The translations under genes and the position numbers were made by a program. This document shows, piece after piece, positions 20,696 through 32,736 of a stretch of 64,000 bases of DNA (position 1 is the stretch's first letter; each line of letters begins with the position of its first letter). Origin of the DNA: Salvia splendens (lineage: Eukaryota > Streptophyta > Magnoliopsida > Lamiales > Lamiaceae); NCBI RefSeq assembly GCF_004379255.2, contig NC_056040.1:29044852-29108851 (forward strand), written 5' to 3'. The notes beneath the pieces were generated by a model. That model made no database searches. It saw only the letters and a list, made by a program, of their open reading frames with translations, and was not told the DNA's origin.

Positions 20696-22291
20696 TGATA
20701 GAGGGAAAAGATGAGACTATGACTCTGTGTGTGCGTGTCAACTGGCCAGGAGGGTACCTAGACCTAGCTGTGTCGTTGGGTCTGTGTCTATCTTCCCTAT
20801 CAACAAAAAAATACCTCAACCCACTTCTACTGGCTAGTATAGTGGAGTAAGGGTCGAATCCCACAGAGATGGATGTAGGCGAGATATACTTGCGATGACA
20901 TTCTGGGAGCGGTTGGTTAGCTACCACGCTTTTTTTTGGGGGTTGAGTTTTACCTAGTCGGAAAATGAAATGGAACCTATACCCCTCCTGACCAGTAGGT
21001 CAGGGTGGGCTCTAAATGCTGCATGCTAAAAGAAATTAAAATGCGTGTGTAAACTAGGGTGCGAGTGTGCATGTGAGAAGCTACTAGACGAAACTTACTA
21101 AAAATGGCTAGACAAAAGGTAAAGGGAATCAAAGGACATGCTGGCAGACTGTCTGCTGGGTGTGAAGAAAAGCAGAAAAAGTGCAAGTACAAAAGCATAA
21201 AGCAACAAAAGCAATACAAGTGGTCCCATTATTTGATTGTGACATTTTCTTCTTCACCAAGCTAAACTAACAAGATCTAGCAAACTCCATTGATGAATGA
21301 TCAAGCTTGAAAATTCGTAAATGCAATATTTAACTTGAAATCGAGAACGAAAGCTAAGAAAACTGAGATCTACGCAAACTGGTCAGCGGGACAAGGTAAC
21401 AGAAGCAAGCAGAAACGATTCCCATGTATTTTTGAGGAACTTAACCTGATTAAAACTTGTAAACACTCCAAGAAAACCTAGATCTAACTAAGCAAAGCAG
21501 ATTCAAGCACTTAAACAACAGAAATCAACTTAAAACTACCAGATCTAGCTACTAGGCAGAAAGAAATAGTAAGCAAGCTGAAACACAAAATAAAACCTCA
21601 ATAAACTTCATTGCATTCAAGATTATCACCCAAAAGATGTTCCAACTAAGTAGCTACTGGAATCCAAGTCAAAGGCAAGCAAAAACAAGTACTTAAACTA
21701 AGAAATCTTAAAAACAAAGCGAGTAAAAGATTGTTTGGCTCATCGGAAACTGAAACTGGAGGAATTTCTGGAACTACGGCAGCTGGAATGAATCAGGCAT
21801 GATGCTCCTGACCGGTAGGTGGCCGGAATCTTCAAGTCAGGCTGCTGGATTTAGATGGAACTAAGAGCTAATGGAGCTATTATCCTCAAAAGTGCTGTAG
21901 TAGTGATGATAAGTCCTAAGTGAAGTGGTGTAAAAATTTCTCCCATTTTCTTTATGTTCAGCTCCTATTTATAGGGTGGCTTGCCCTAATTTCTAGGGCT
22001 TTCTCTTCATGTGGAATGACAATTTTGCCCTTCTTTAGATAGGTGATTATTCCAAGCAAGTCCTTCATTCTAGTGTCCAGTTCTGTAGCATCCATCCTGA
22101 CCAGTTTGCGTATTTTCTGCTCATACTAACCAGTTTGCACACTTTTCACAGTTTTTTCACTCGAATTCCTTCTGAACCTTTTCTCCTGATTTAGTACTTC
22201 AACCTGCACACTTTAACAACTATTTTGCAGATATTATCCAATAAAGCACCTTATACTGACCAGTAACCAAGGCCGAGAACGAGACTCATCA
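20696..22291 (-). repeat. gypsy-2 5' LTR
   Basis: 1596 bp, same length as the left LTR. A TATAAATAG box lies at 21965-21973 on the minus strand. It ends exactly at CA 22290-22291, followed by the GTATT duplication. The octamer tgaccagt or its inverse occurs several times. Confidence 0.93.
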
Positions 22292-22296
22292 GTATT

Positions 22297-23673
22297 CACA
22301 ATCAAAAGAAGGCCAGATGGTACGATTGAACGGTATAAAGCACGACTAGTGGCAAAGGGATACACTCAGACGCATGGAGTTGATTACACCTAGACTTTCT
22401 CACCCGTGGTTAAAATCAACATTGTGAGAGTTTATTTTCAGTAGCGGCAAACAAGGATTGACCACTACACCAGTTCGATGTTACTAATGCCTTTTTACAT
22501 GGAGAGCTACCAAAACCAGTATACATGGAACCCCCACCCGGGTTTACTGACGAGTTTGGAGCAAGGGAAGTCTGCCGACTGCAGAAGACACTGTATGGGC
22601 TAAAACAGTCTTCAAGAGCATGGTTTGGAATATTTACCGAAGTGATGAAGAAGTATGACTACAAGCAGAGTAATTCAGACCACACCCTATTTCTTATGAA
22701 GAAGAATGGCAAGATCACATGTTTGATTATCTATGTAGACGACATGATCATTACTGGAGATGATGAGGAGGAGATAGCCAAATTGAGGAAGAATCTTTTT
22801 CAGGAGTTTGAAATGAAGGATCTAGGTCTCCTCAAATACTTCTTGGGAATAGAGGTACTTAGATCGAAGAAGAGAATCTCTATAAATCAAATGAAGTATA
22901 TACTAGGCAGAGATTGAGATGCTTGATTGTAAGCTAGTAGATACTCCGATGGTTCAGGACCATGGATTGCAGATGAAGGAAGGTTCTAAATAGACAGACA
23001 GGGGAAGGTACCAGAGGCTAGTTGGGAACTGATCTACCTTTCTCGTACAAGCCCGGATATTGCTTACTCGGTCGGGGTGGTAAGCCAATTCATGCAGGCA
23101 CCACAGGAGGAGCATTGGGAAGTGGTCCTAAGGATTGTTCCGTACTTGAAAGGAACCGCGGAGCATGGGCTCATGTTCGAGAAACATGGACACATGGAGA
23201 TACACAGTTTCACTGATGCTGACTGGGCAGGCAACCCAAATGACAAAAAGTCAACTGCCGGATACTTTACTTTTGTAAGAGGTAATCTTGTAACGTGGAG
23301 AAGCAAGAAACAGAAGGTGGTAGCCCTCTCAAGTACCGAAGCAAAATTCAGAGGAATTAAAAGTGGGCTGACGGAGATACTGTGGCTAAGGAGAGTGATG
23401 ACAGAACTAGGCCTTCGGTCAACCCATCCGTGCAGACTGTTCTGTGACAACAATGCGGCCATTAGTATCTCAGAAAACCCAGTGCAGCATGACAGGACAA
23501 AACATGTGGAAGTAGATAGACACTTCATAAAGGAGAACATAGAAGCAAAGGTGGTGGAGATGTCTTATGTCAAATCTGAAGATCAACTGGTTGATATATT
23601 GACGAAGGCGGTGAACTCGAAGCCATTTCAAGAAGTACTGTGCAAGCTAAGTATCGGCAATCCCGTTACATAG
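22297..23673 (+). pseudogene. copia-2 reverse transcriptase and RNase H
   Basis: Directly after the GTATT duplication the copia-2 frame resumes (TIKRRPDGTIERYKARLVAKGYTQTHGVDYT), followed by TAG and frameshifts. The open stretch 22525-22917 carries LYGLKQSSRAWF and the catalytic YVDD box (IIYVDDMIITG). RNase H is open from 23077 to 23673 with FTDADWAGNPNDKKSTAGY, LSSTEAKF and the end motif DQLVDILTKAV. A polypurine tract, ttgagggggag, at 23675-23685 leads into the LTR. At least two stops and two frameshifts inactivate it. Confidence 0.9.
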
Positions 23674-23685
23674 CTTGAGGGGGAG

Positions 23686-23830
23686 TGTTAGAAGATATCA
23701 AATGAAATCAGGGAATTGATATGGGAGAATATTCTACCCAAAATAAATGAGTAATTATTGTAAATTAGGTTTACCATATGTAGATATTATGTAGCTTATA
23801 TATTCGTGCAATCCCTTCATTCTAATTACA
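23686..23830 (+). repeat. copia LTR at the copia-2 / copia-3 junction
   Basis: A TG...CA segment of about 145 bp begins tgttagaagatatcaaatg directly after the polypurine tract of copia-2. Downstream, with only a short gap, is the gag of copia-3. It therefore serves as 3' LTR of one and stands in the place of the 5' LTR of the other. It is laid out like the 189-bp LTR at 27296-27484 but differs in sequence. Confidence 0.65.
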
Positions 23831-25064
23831 GTGAATAAGAATGATCTGTTTTGCCGACTCTTTAGTTTAACATGGCCTCATACCATAACGATCCTGGCTC
23901 AGAAAAAACTCATCATAGCCGATAATACCTTTCTCAACCCTTCTCCAGCCAAAATCAACCCAGAAATCAGATCCTACATCCAAAAAATATCAGACTCGGA
24001 GGATACAAAATCCAATCCAGAACAAATAACAAGCCTAAGGAATAGAAAAGGCATCAGTGTCGCATTTAAACTGAATGGAAAGAACTACCCCTTTTGGTCA
24101 CGGCTGATCAAAGTGAAGATTGGAGGCCGAGGAGCATACTCATACATCAGGAACAAACCACCGAACCCAGGGAGCAAAGGGTTCGACGAGTGGGAGGAAA
24201 ACGACTTGGTGGTATTCTCATGGATCTTCGACAACATCGAAGATGATATTATCACCGATTTCGCGCACCACCAAACATCCAAAGTGATGTATGACAGCTT
24301 GGCCGTGACATTCGAGAACAAGGCGGACCGATACCTCATCTACAACCTGGAAGAACAAGCAATATATATCAAGCAGGGTAATCTGGACCTAGAAACGTAC
24401 TACCGAAAGATCCACGAGCTGTGGATCAACATCAAACGATGCCAAAAACAACCTATCGGTTGTTGTGACAAAGGAATCGACCAATTCCGAGTACACTCAA
24501 GCGAGAAATGGTGATTAAGTGTCTAACGGGATTAAATCAGAAGTGTGATTCAATCCGGAGGGAGATACTGAAGGAAGAGCCGACCCCATCAGTTGAGGTT
24601 GCCTACGGAATGGTGAAGAAGGAGACGACTCGACTCAACATCATGCCACCAGCATCCTCTCCACCGACCGGAGGAGCTCCTGGAGGAACCGATTCATCAT
24701 TTGGGGGGAGATCAGACATGGATTCGCCGCCCAAAGCCAATGCCTATCAAACCGCACCGGCCCACCACCGCACCGGCCCACCACCGCAGCGCCCTGCCGC
24801 TACAAGTCATTCAGGAAATCGACCAGACATCTCAAAACTTTGGTGCTCTCACTGTTGGAAGCAGAAACACACATGGGAGACGTGCTTCAAGCGATTGGGC
24901 TACCTAGAATGGTGGGAGGAACAACAAAAGGGGAGATCGACTCATGCCCAAGTGAAATTAGCCGTCGGGGTGGGCGGTGAAGGAATTTCGCGGAAGAACG
25001 ATGGGGAAACCACTGGGCAGGGGACCAGAGTCCGATTTGAGGGTCAGCCGACCGGTGGCAACTA
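23831..25064 (+). pseudogene. copia-3 gag
   Basis: The plus-strand frame 23831-24514 contains the copia gag N-terminal region (FKLNGKNYPFWSRLIKVKIG, LVVFSWIFDNIEDD) and the following domain (DLETYYRKIHELW). A frameshift near 24510 leads to IKCLTGLNQKCDSIRREIL and a Pro-rich tail. A degenerate zinc-knuckle-like segment, CSHCWKQKHTWETC, lies near 24850. The region ends abruptly at 25064 in a stop, next to integrase C-terminal sequence. It would have been the nucleocapsid protein. Confidence 0.82.
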
Positions 25065-27290
25065 GCAAAAGTTCCTGAACCTCTCACCCTTCCGCTTAAA
25101 ATCTTTGGGTGTTCTATCTATGTGCATATTCCAAAACACGAGAGAACTAAATTTTCTGCATGTGCAGTAAAATGTGTTTTTCTTGGGTATGGAATTAATC
25201 AGAAAGGATATAGGTGTTATGATCCATCTTCTAGGAAGATAATTACTACCATGAACTGTAACTTCCTTGAGAGTGAATACTTTTATCACGACCAACTTCG
25301 AGGTCAGGGGGAGAGTAGTAGCCTGAGGGAAGTGAGTATAGGTAGACCCCAAAGCTAGTTGGCACCTCAACCAAGTAACTCCGAGGCGGAACCAATAGAA
25401 CAAGCTAGTGCCACCGCCGAACAGGTCACGTCCACTGTAGAACCTCCTTAGTCAACCACGTCACAGTCTAATTCTCCTCCAGTGATATCCGAGGTAAATC
25501 CTAGACCCGATCTTGAAAGTATAGTTACTGCTTCTGACGATTCTGGTGTAGATGAGATCACCGCAATTGATGGTGATACTGGTCGGTATATCCTCCCTCC
25601 ACGGAGCACTCGCGGAGTTCCACCCAAGAGATACAGTCCTGAGAAATTAGGGACTAAAAGTAGATACTCAGTGGAAAACCTTGCCAAGGCCAACCTTACA
25701 GAAATGGCTAGAGCATTCACAACTGCCCTGTATGAGGAAGAAGAGATTCCACAGACTGCTGAGGAAGCAATGAAAATAGCACATTGGAGAAAGACGATGT
25801 TAGTAGAAATGAAGGCACTGATGAAAAGCAAGACGTGTGAAGTGTGTTTGAAACCAGAAGGTGTGCGAACAATGGGGTGCAGGTGGGTCTTTACCATCAA
25901 AAGAAGACTAGATGTGTCAATTGAACGGTATAAGGCAAGATTGGTAGCAAAAGGATACACTTAGACATATGGGGTCGATTATGCTGAGACGTTCTCTCCA
26001 GTTGCCAAGATGAGCACGATCAGGGTCCTGTTCTCTGTTGCAGCAAACAAGGAGTGGCCACTTCATCAGTTTGACGTTACCAATGCGTTCCTACATGGCG
26101 AACTTCCTAAGCTGATCTACATGGAGGCTCCTCCGGGTTTTCTGAAAACTTTGGAGGAGGGAAGGTATGCAAACTTAAGAAGATGTTGTATGGGTTGAAA
26201 CAATCGCCCAGAGCCTGGTTCAGGAGGTTCACTGAGGTAATGAAGAAATATGGCTATAAACAGAGTAATTTTGATCATACTCTGCTCTTAAAGAAGAGGG
26301 GAGAAAAGATCACCTGTCTAATCATCTATGTAGATGATATGATCCTTACAAGCGACGACGAGGAGGAAATTGGCCAACTAAAGCAACAACTATTTTCTGA
26401 ATTTGAGATGAAGGACCTAGGACTGTTGAAGTATTTTATGGGAATAGAAGTACTAAGGTCTCCAAAGGGCATCTTTATTAATCAAAGAAAGTACGTTCTT
26501 GACTTGCTGGCAGAAACTGAGATGTTGGACTGTAAGCCAGCTGATACACCAATGGCTCAAAATCACGGATTGCAGATAGTAGAAGCGGCGAAACCCACTC
26601 AACGTACAAGATATCAACGCCTAGTCGGGAAGTTAATCTGTTTATCCCACACCAGGCCTGACATTGCTTACGCAGTTGGTGTTATAAGTCAGTTTATGCA
26701 CAAGCCTCAAGTAGCCCATTGGGAGGCAGCTCTGCGGATTGTTCGATACTTGAAAGGGACACCTGGTCATGGAATCATGTTCGAGAAGAATGGACATATG
26801 GACATACATGGATTCACTGATGCTGATTGGCCCGGAAATCTAAATGATAGAAAGTCAACTGCAGGGTACTTCACTTTTGTTGGGGGTAATCTAGTCACCT
26901 GGCGAAGTAAAAAACAAAAGGTGGTAGCTCTATCAAGTGCTGAGGCAGAATTTCGAGGTATCAAGAGTGGATTGACTGAAGTCTTGTGGCTAAAGAAACT
27001 AATGACAGAATTGGGATTAATGTCAAAGAAGTCTTGCAAATTGTTCTGCGACAATAAGGCAGCGATCAGTATATCTGAGAATCCAGACAACATGATAGGA
27101 CGAAACATGTTGAAGTAGATCGTCACTTTATCAAGGATAACATAGAAGCAAAGATTGTGGAATTACTATTCGTCAGATCAGAAGACCAACTCGCCGATAT
27201 TCTCACCAAGGCTGTGGTCTGTGGACTCGAAGAACTTTCATGAAGTGTTGGGCAAGTTAAGTATGGGTGATCCCCTTACTTAACTTGAGG
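25065..27290 (+). pseudogene. copia-3 integrase tail, reverse transcriptase and RNase H
   Basis: Directly after gag comes the C-terminal end of integrase (KIFGCSIYVHIPKHERTKF), so protease and the DDE core are deleted. The linker has stops near 25358 and 25450. RT begins near 25760 and has TAG at 25963 where related copies read CAG (YTQTYG). It continues with [12 protein letters not shown], a frameshift near 26183, [12 protein letters not shown] and YVDD (IIYVDDMILTS). RNase H carries FTDADWPGNLNDRKSTAGY, in which the usual Ala-Gly is Pro-Gly. The 3' end is frameshifted near 27100. Confidence 0.88.
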
Positions 27291-27295
27291 GGGAG

Positions 27296-27484
27296 TGTTG
27301 GAAAGAAATCAAAGGAGATCAAATTAAGGGAGAATAAATCAAGGAGAATTGTAATTGATTCTGTGAATATTATATTAGGCTAGTAAATTTGGGTAAATCT
27401 TTACCTTAATTATTGTATCCTAAGACTATTTAAAGGCGTGTAAACATTGGAGAATATAAGTGGAATGAGGATGATAATTCAACA
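27296..27484 (+). repeat. copia-3 3' LTR
   Basis: It starts tgttggaaag after the polypurine tract ttgagggggag and ends with CA near 27484, about 189 bp. Confidence 0.65.
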
Positions 27485-28734
27485 GAAATATAGGGGAATA
27501 TTAAACTACGAATAACCCTATTATCATAAGAAAATAATATTAATTATATAAAAGCACTTTTGTATACACTATAAAATAATTTAATGATAAAAAAAAGTAT
27601 CTATGTTATGCATGAAATTTTATCTGATGTGTACGGAGGATATTAATTGATTGGATCAGGTGATAAATGTATTTTCCTACTCTGAAAATGATGTCGATAA
27701 GTGTATTAGAGGCATTTACTACAGTGATATTTTCAACTCGTTTAGACCAAGTAGGAAGGAAAAGTAGTAAATGCAACAAAGTAATAACTTACATGAATTA
27801 TTATTTTTAGTGGATTCTTGGTTAATTATAAAGAAATACCATCATCTAAAATAATTAGTATTTTGATTGTTATGACGTGGCTGCATCCTAGTATAATTTT
27901 ATTTGTAATTTTATGTTAATCTTTTAGTGACCTGCTGTATTACTTGGTTCAGTATATACTTTGACCGCAAAAGAAAAATCAATAACATTTGGAGAAATTG
28001 AGCTTACTAGGGTGCAATTTATTTGAAGTTGAGACGATCCATACAGCTTTTGGACCAATAATTAGAGTTGGACCGATGTCTGCTGTTAGAAATGAAAAAG
28101 TGAATGTTGGGCCTTCCAAAACTTATTGTTGTAGGGTTAATATTTACTTATATTTTAATTATGAGTTTAGTTAATCACTTATATATTAATATTTAATATT
28201 TTTATGAATTTATTGTTTAATTGTTAAGTTTAGATTAGATTAGATTTAATTTAGTAGTAGTTTGTTAGGATTTAATTATTTCCTTTATTTTATCACGTGT
28301 GAGAGAAAAATCGCCGTTATCACCTCTTCTCTCCAAGTGTTCTTTTCATTCTTATCCTTTCCTCTCCAAATTAATCCCTAACTCATTGGTGCTCTCGTCA
28401 TGTTCTCATCCTCCGTCTTCAATCATGTCACCCTCTCCCGTCACTTTCGAAGATATAATGAACCCCATACAAGATATGATATGGCAACGTAAGTGCACAC
28501 CATGAACAACCAGACTGTGTGATATGGCCAAGTTTATTAGCGATCAAGCCATGTGTGACGTCGTTACCTCCAAAATCTTATCAGTGATTTCGATTCCGCC
28601 ACACCAAGATGTTCCCAAATCCCAACACCGACCGATGTTGTTCTATGGCATCCCAATTGTGGAGATCATGGTTGAACCAGTCAGTTGTTGTGTATGTTTG
28701 CGATGGTCCAGTTCCCAACTACGCCATTCCTAAC
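27485..28734. other. AT-rich stretch with possible retroelement remnant
   Basis: 27485-28290 is AT-rich and shows no convincing gene. From about 28380 the sequence cattggtgctctcgtcatg resembles the leader of a gypsy element, and fragments up to 28734 could be decayed gag. The flank continues after the hAT insertion at 29545 (AKLFQKRSHV, FHLEDKMAF), giving a broken retroelement-like frame. I cannot assign it to a family. Confidence 0.3.
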
Positions 28735-28742
28735 ATTCCCGA

Positions 28743-29544
28743 CAGGGGCGGATGCAGAAATTTTCGATAGTAGGGGCTATACTATATTCTCTCCATCCAC
28801 AATAAAATAGGCAATTTGAGAACGACATAAATTTTAATACATAATTAATAAAGTAAGAGAATGAGAAAAAATATAAAATAATATACTCCCTCCGTTTCCG
28901 GTCACTTTTGCGCACCCATTTTATAAAAAACGATAATAAATAATTAAAGTGGAGAAATGGTAAAGTACGAGAGAAAATAATGTTGAGAGGATTATCATTT
29001 TTGTAAAACGAGTGCGTAAAAACGACAAAAACTCTTAAAATTAGAAGAAGAGAGTAATAAATAATAGAACTCGTAAATTATAAAAGTAAGAGTGAAATAG
29101 AAAATGTTTCCATAAATTAGTGTGCACTTCCTAAATAAAAGGATGAATTTAATACGATGAACTTTTTAAAGCATCAGTTTTATTAAAAATACATTTTAAT
29201 TTTCGGTTGGACTTTTAATTTAAAATAATAAGCTAATAAGTGAAATCATTTAATGCAGCCGGTGCTTTATTAATAAAATAATATTATATTTTAATTTTTT
29301 AAAATTAAGTCTATTCCTCAAAAGACACAGCTGTCATTGTTCTTTCTTTCTACCGCTGCAAATATTCAGTTCAGCCCCTCTTCTTACTCAATTTCTGATG
29401 ATTTACTCTTCAATAACCTAAATTTGGTGAGGGCTAATGACCGTTTTAAAAATAATTGCAAATTTTAGAAGTAGAGAAAACATAAAAATATGAATTTGGG
29501 GAAGGGCTTAAGCCCTCCCCTCCCCTTTACTGCGTCCGCCCATA
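28743..29544. mobile_element. non-autonomous hAT-type element
   Basis: The ends caggggcggatgcag and ctgcgtccgcccata are imperfect inverted repeats. The 8-bp sequence attcccga occurs immediately outside on both sides (28735-28742 and 29545-29552), the duplication size of the hAT superfamily. At 802 bp with no transposase frame it needs an enzyme in trans. A Stowaway-like MITE sits inside it. Confidence 0.82.
28886..29054. mobile_element. Stowaway-like MITE inside the hAT element
   Basis: The left end ctccctccgtttccggtcac is mirrored imperfectly by the right end (cgacaaaaactcttaaaatt, then agaagagag), flanked by TA. About 170 bp. Confidence 0.6.
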
Positions 29545-29552
29545 ATTCCCGA

Positions 29553-29958
29553 TGATGGCGTTATTTTTCCATTCTCCCCGACAACTCCTGCAAAGTTGTT
29601 CCAGAAGAGATCTCATGTGAAAAGGAAGATTTTTGGTGAGCTGATGATGACAATTTTCCCACTCTGCTCTTTTGATTTCCACCTTGAGGATAAGATGGCT
29701 TTCAACCGTGAGGGTTGATACGAATATATTGATGTATTTTAAGTATGTGTCCCTTTTATTCAACAAGATTTTTATGTTCTAAATTTCCTAAATACAATGA
29801 GTTAGTACATGGAAAGTGTACATGTCGATCCCACGAGGAAAGGTGGGTTCAATTATGCAATGCTACACTTAGGAAGGGTGGAATTTTTTTTCGTAGTTAA
29901 CGATATAGGGAAAAAATTCCGCGTTTGGGAGACTTTTTTTACTTCCAAGAAGAGAAAG
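29553..29958. other. LTR-like relic left of the solo LTR
   Basis: The text catgtcgatcccacgaggaa near 29822 resembles the gtcgaatcccacagag block of the Athila-like LTRs. The stretch may be part of an old LTR into which the solo LTR inserted; the sequence resumes at 32742-32932. No coding sequence is supported. Confidence 0.35.
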
Positions 29959-32736
29959 TGTGACGTCCCATTTTTCGAACCCTAAGACGATTGCATTTAT
30001 TTTTCTTTTATTGTCACGAATTAAATGACGATTTGTTCTGTGGTTGCTTTGGTAACCTAATTTTGCTTTGACCGAGTCAATTTCGTTGATTTTATGACGT
30101 GGCTTAAATTAATTGATGTCGAATGAAATATATATTGTGGTAAATTATATTTTAAGGGGAGTGAGATTTAATTAGGATCATAAATAATTACCTTGCCCTT
30201 TTATGGAGAAAATTTCGACCACTATTAATTATTGGAGAGGAATTCTTTTTCTTGGATTTAATTATTTGTTTTGGGATAATTATCCAAATAAAATCCAAAG
30301 CCTAATCATCCTATTTCTTCATGATAAAAATCGACCCCTATTATTCTTCTAAGGGAGATTTCGAAATATCCCAATTTTTGGGAGAAGGGAATTTATTCAT
30401 TATTCATTTTGATCCCTTAGTTATTTCTTTCCATGATTTAATTGGAATATCCTAGCAAATCTTTCCTTACCTTAATTTAATAAAGATTTGGAAATTATTT
30501 TCCTTGTGGGAGAAGTAAATCACACGCCTACTACCATATAATTTGGGAGAATTTTTATTCTACTCCGTATTATCTTATTCTGCTCCGTGAAATACAAATT
30601 TAATCATAGGCTAATTAAATAGCCCATGATTTTCGAAAATCCTCCTTATTTCTCCCTCAAATTTCACGCCAATCATCCCCCCAAATCTCTCAAATCTTTA
30701 TTTGATTATTCTCCCAAATCTTCAATTAATTGTGGGATATTTTATTTTCAACTCTATAAATAGAGACTAACTAAATCCCTAACCCTAGCCACCACAAACC
30801 ACACGCCTACACACTCTCTCTCGCACGCCATTCTCTCTTCTCCACTCCTCCCACACTTGTTCTTCTACTCTACTCAAGATCCTTTCGATTTGCCAAGAGT
30901 TTGTTTAAGAATCAAGAGTTATATTTGTTTCTACCGATTGTTTCGTTCAAGAAAGGTACAATCAAATCTCTATTCTTCATTCCTCTCCATCTAAACTTTC
31001 TTTGACTCCCTCATGCATATAGTGAGTGTAGGGGATTCAAATCTAAGGGTTTAATCGGTGGGAATTTGTATTTGTATGTGTGTATGCGTTTTGAATGAAA
31101 TTGTATGAAGATTTAATGAATCATTGGTGAATGATGTATGATTATATGAAAACATGAGTGTGAGGACTCTTTTAAGCATGTTTGTGTGTTAAAACCATAA
31201 AAAGGTTGTGTTTGAATGAATGGGGATAAAACCCTAATTCGAATTTTTAAGCATTGAAAACTGTAGATTCGGACATGTTTTTGACCAAACAATTGAACTC
31301 CGTTTTATTCGATTCTTTTTTCTGAGTAAACTTCATGATGTCTTATGTGTTGTGTGTGAATTTCAAGTCATTTGGACAAAAGATGAAATTTTGGTGAATT
31401 TTTGAAGTTGACTGCACAATTCTGCAGGAAAATATTTTCTCGACCAGTAGGTTACGTTTTCGATTTGACCGAACTAAAAAGGTTATTTTGACATGAATTT
31501 TTAACTGGAAGTTATTTGATGAGTCTACTGCATTGTGGTAAAATTTTAGCCCCAACAGAAGTCGGGTGAGTTTTTAATAATTTTTATAAAATGGTTGCGC
31601 AGTGCTGCCAGATTTCTATCTTTACAAAAATAACTATGTTGTTATAAGTGATATACATGATTTATATATGTGATGACGTGATGTGTTATTCAAAGATGGG
31701 GAAAAAGGGAAACGTTGGGGACATGCATGATTTTGAGTCGGTATTTGAGACTGATTGTGATACACATAATGTAAAGGTGTTAACTCGCGCTCTCAGCGTG
31801 ACAGCAAAGGAAAGGAAATACTTGAAATCTAAGCAGTCGAGGTGGGCTTTCTTTTAAATAAGGACGATGTCCTAAGTATTTTATCGATGAGAATGAAATT
31901 GTGTTTATCATGCCTTGTTTGGTTTTAACGTGCCTATCTGATGTGGCTTTTGCCACTATTATTTAAATCGGATTCGGGTCCTCGTAGAGCCGCAAACTCT
32001 ACTTGGATTAGTGTACACCAATGGTAGACCGTATGTCAGTGTACGGGTTGGCCGGTCTAGTGACCTGGTTTGCGGCCGCATTCCTTGTCATGTATGTGCG
32101 GATATGGCTAACGTCTATGGGAAAATGACTGATCAGTCGACTTTTTATAATGGGAAATGATTTTGAGTGCCTCGGGCCTTTCTAAAGCTAAACCCCGATG
32201 GTTACTTACGTATGGCATGATAGATAAATAATAATTTTTATGAAAATGTTTTCGGCATAAGTCCACTGAGTATCTTTATAGTACTCAGCCCTGCATGTGT
32301 TTTCCTTACGTGCAGGTTGAGCGGCGGCGAGAGGTTGGTGGTGTTGAGCAAGTAACTTGAAGAATTAAATGTTTATCTTTGAATTATGGGTGTCGATGTG
32401 TCTTCACACATTACGTCACTTCTTCTCTTGGTCGTTTTCCGCTGCGATATTTCTTTTACTTATTAGTTGTTGGGCCGAACTTAAATTTGTCCGGTTATTG
32501 TTTTCTTGTGATTCTGTTGGATAATGTCAAACTCTTAATCGTTTCCTTTGAGTATTAATTGCCGGCCCAACTCATTATTTAAACCCGAGTCCCCTTCTTG
32601 TTTTATACTTAATTGTTCATTTAGTATGTCGGTCAAACCTCCTTGATGAAACCCTAACCTATTTTCCTTGTTATATTTAAGTCCGTTTAAGTCGCGATCG
32701 CCGCATTTATTATACCCTAGAAGGGCGGTCGTGACA
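29959..32736 (+). repeat. 2.8-kb solo LTR, probably Ty3/gypsy
   Basis: It begins tgtgacgtcccatttttcga and ends gcggtcgtgaca, and is flanked by the 5-bp duplication GAAAG (29954-29958 and 32737-32741). No internal retroelement sequence is present between the ends, so it is a product of LTR-LTR recombination. It contains a TATA box, a CT-rich leader and a plausible splice donor (aagaaag/gtacaatc near 30957). No open frame inside is convincing. Confidence 0.85.
30755..30763 (+). promoter_or_regulatory. TATA box of the solo LTR
   Basis: TATAAATAG is followed by aaccctagcc and CT-rich sequence, a typical plant leader. The LTR could still drive transcription rightward. Confidence 0.6.

Larger units (their letters stand above)
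14218..22291 (-). mobile_element. gypsy-2, complete non-autonomous gag-only LTR retrotransposon
   Basis: Two 1596-bp LTRs flank about 4.9 kb of internal sequence. The element is bordered by the 5-bp duplication GTATT (14213-14217 and 22292-22296) and splits the copia-2 RT between WVF and TIKRRPDG, which confirms both ends. Read on the minus strand the order is LTR, tRNA-Asp primer site, gag, a Lys/Glu-rich frame, a 1.8-kb non-coding tail, LTR. No protease, reverse transcriptase, RNase H or integrase is present. Gag and LTR resemble gypsy-1, so a gypsy-1-like element could supply the enzymes. By hand I count roughly 22 differences between the LTRs (about 1.4%), indicating recent insertion. Confidence 0.92.

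Noticed and set aside
31648..31857. Small plus-strand ORF in the solo LTR
   Set aside because: No homology recognised and it lies inside a non-coding LTR; length is within chance.
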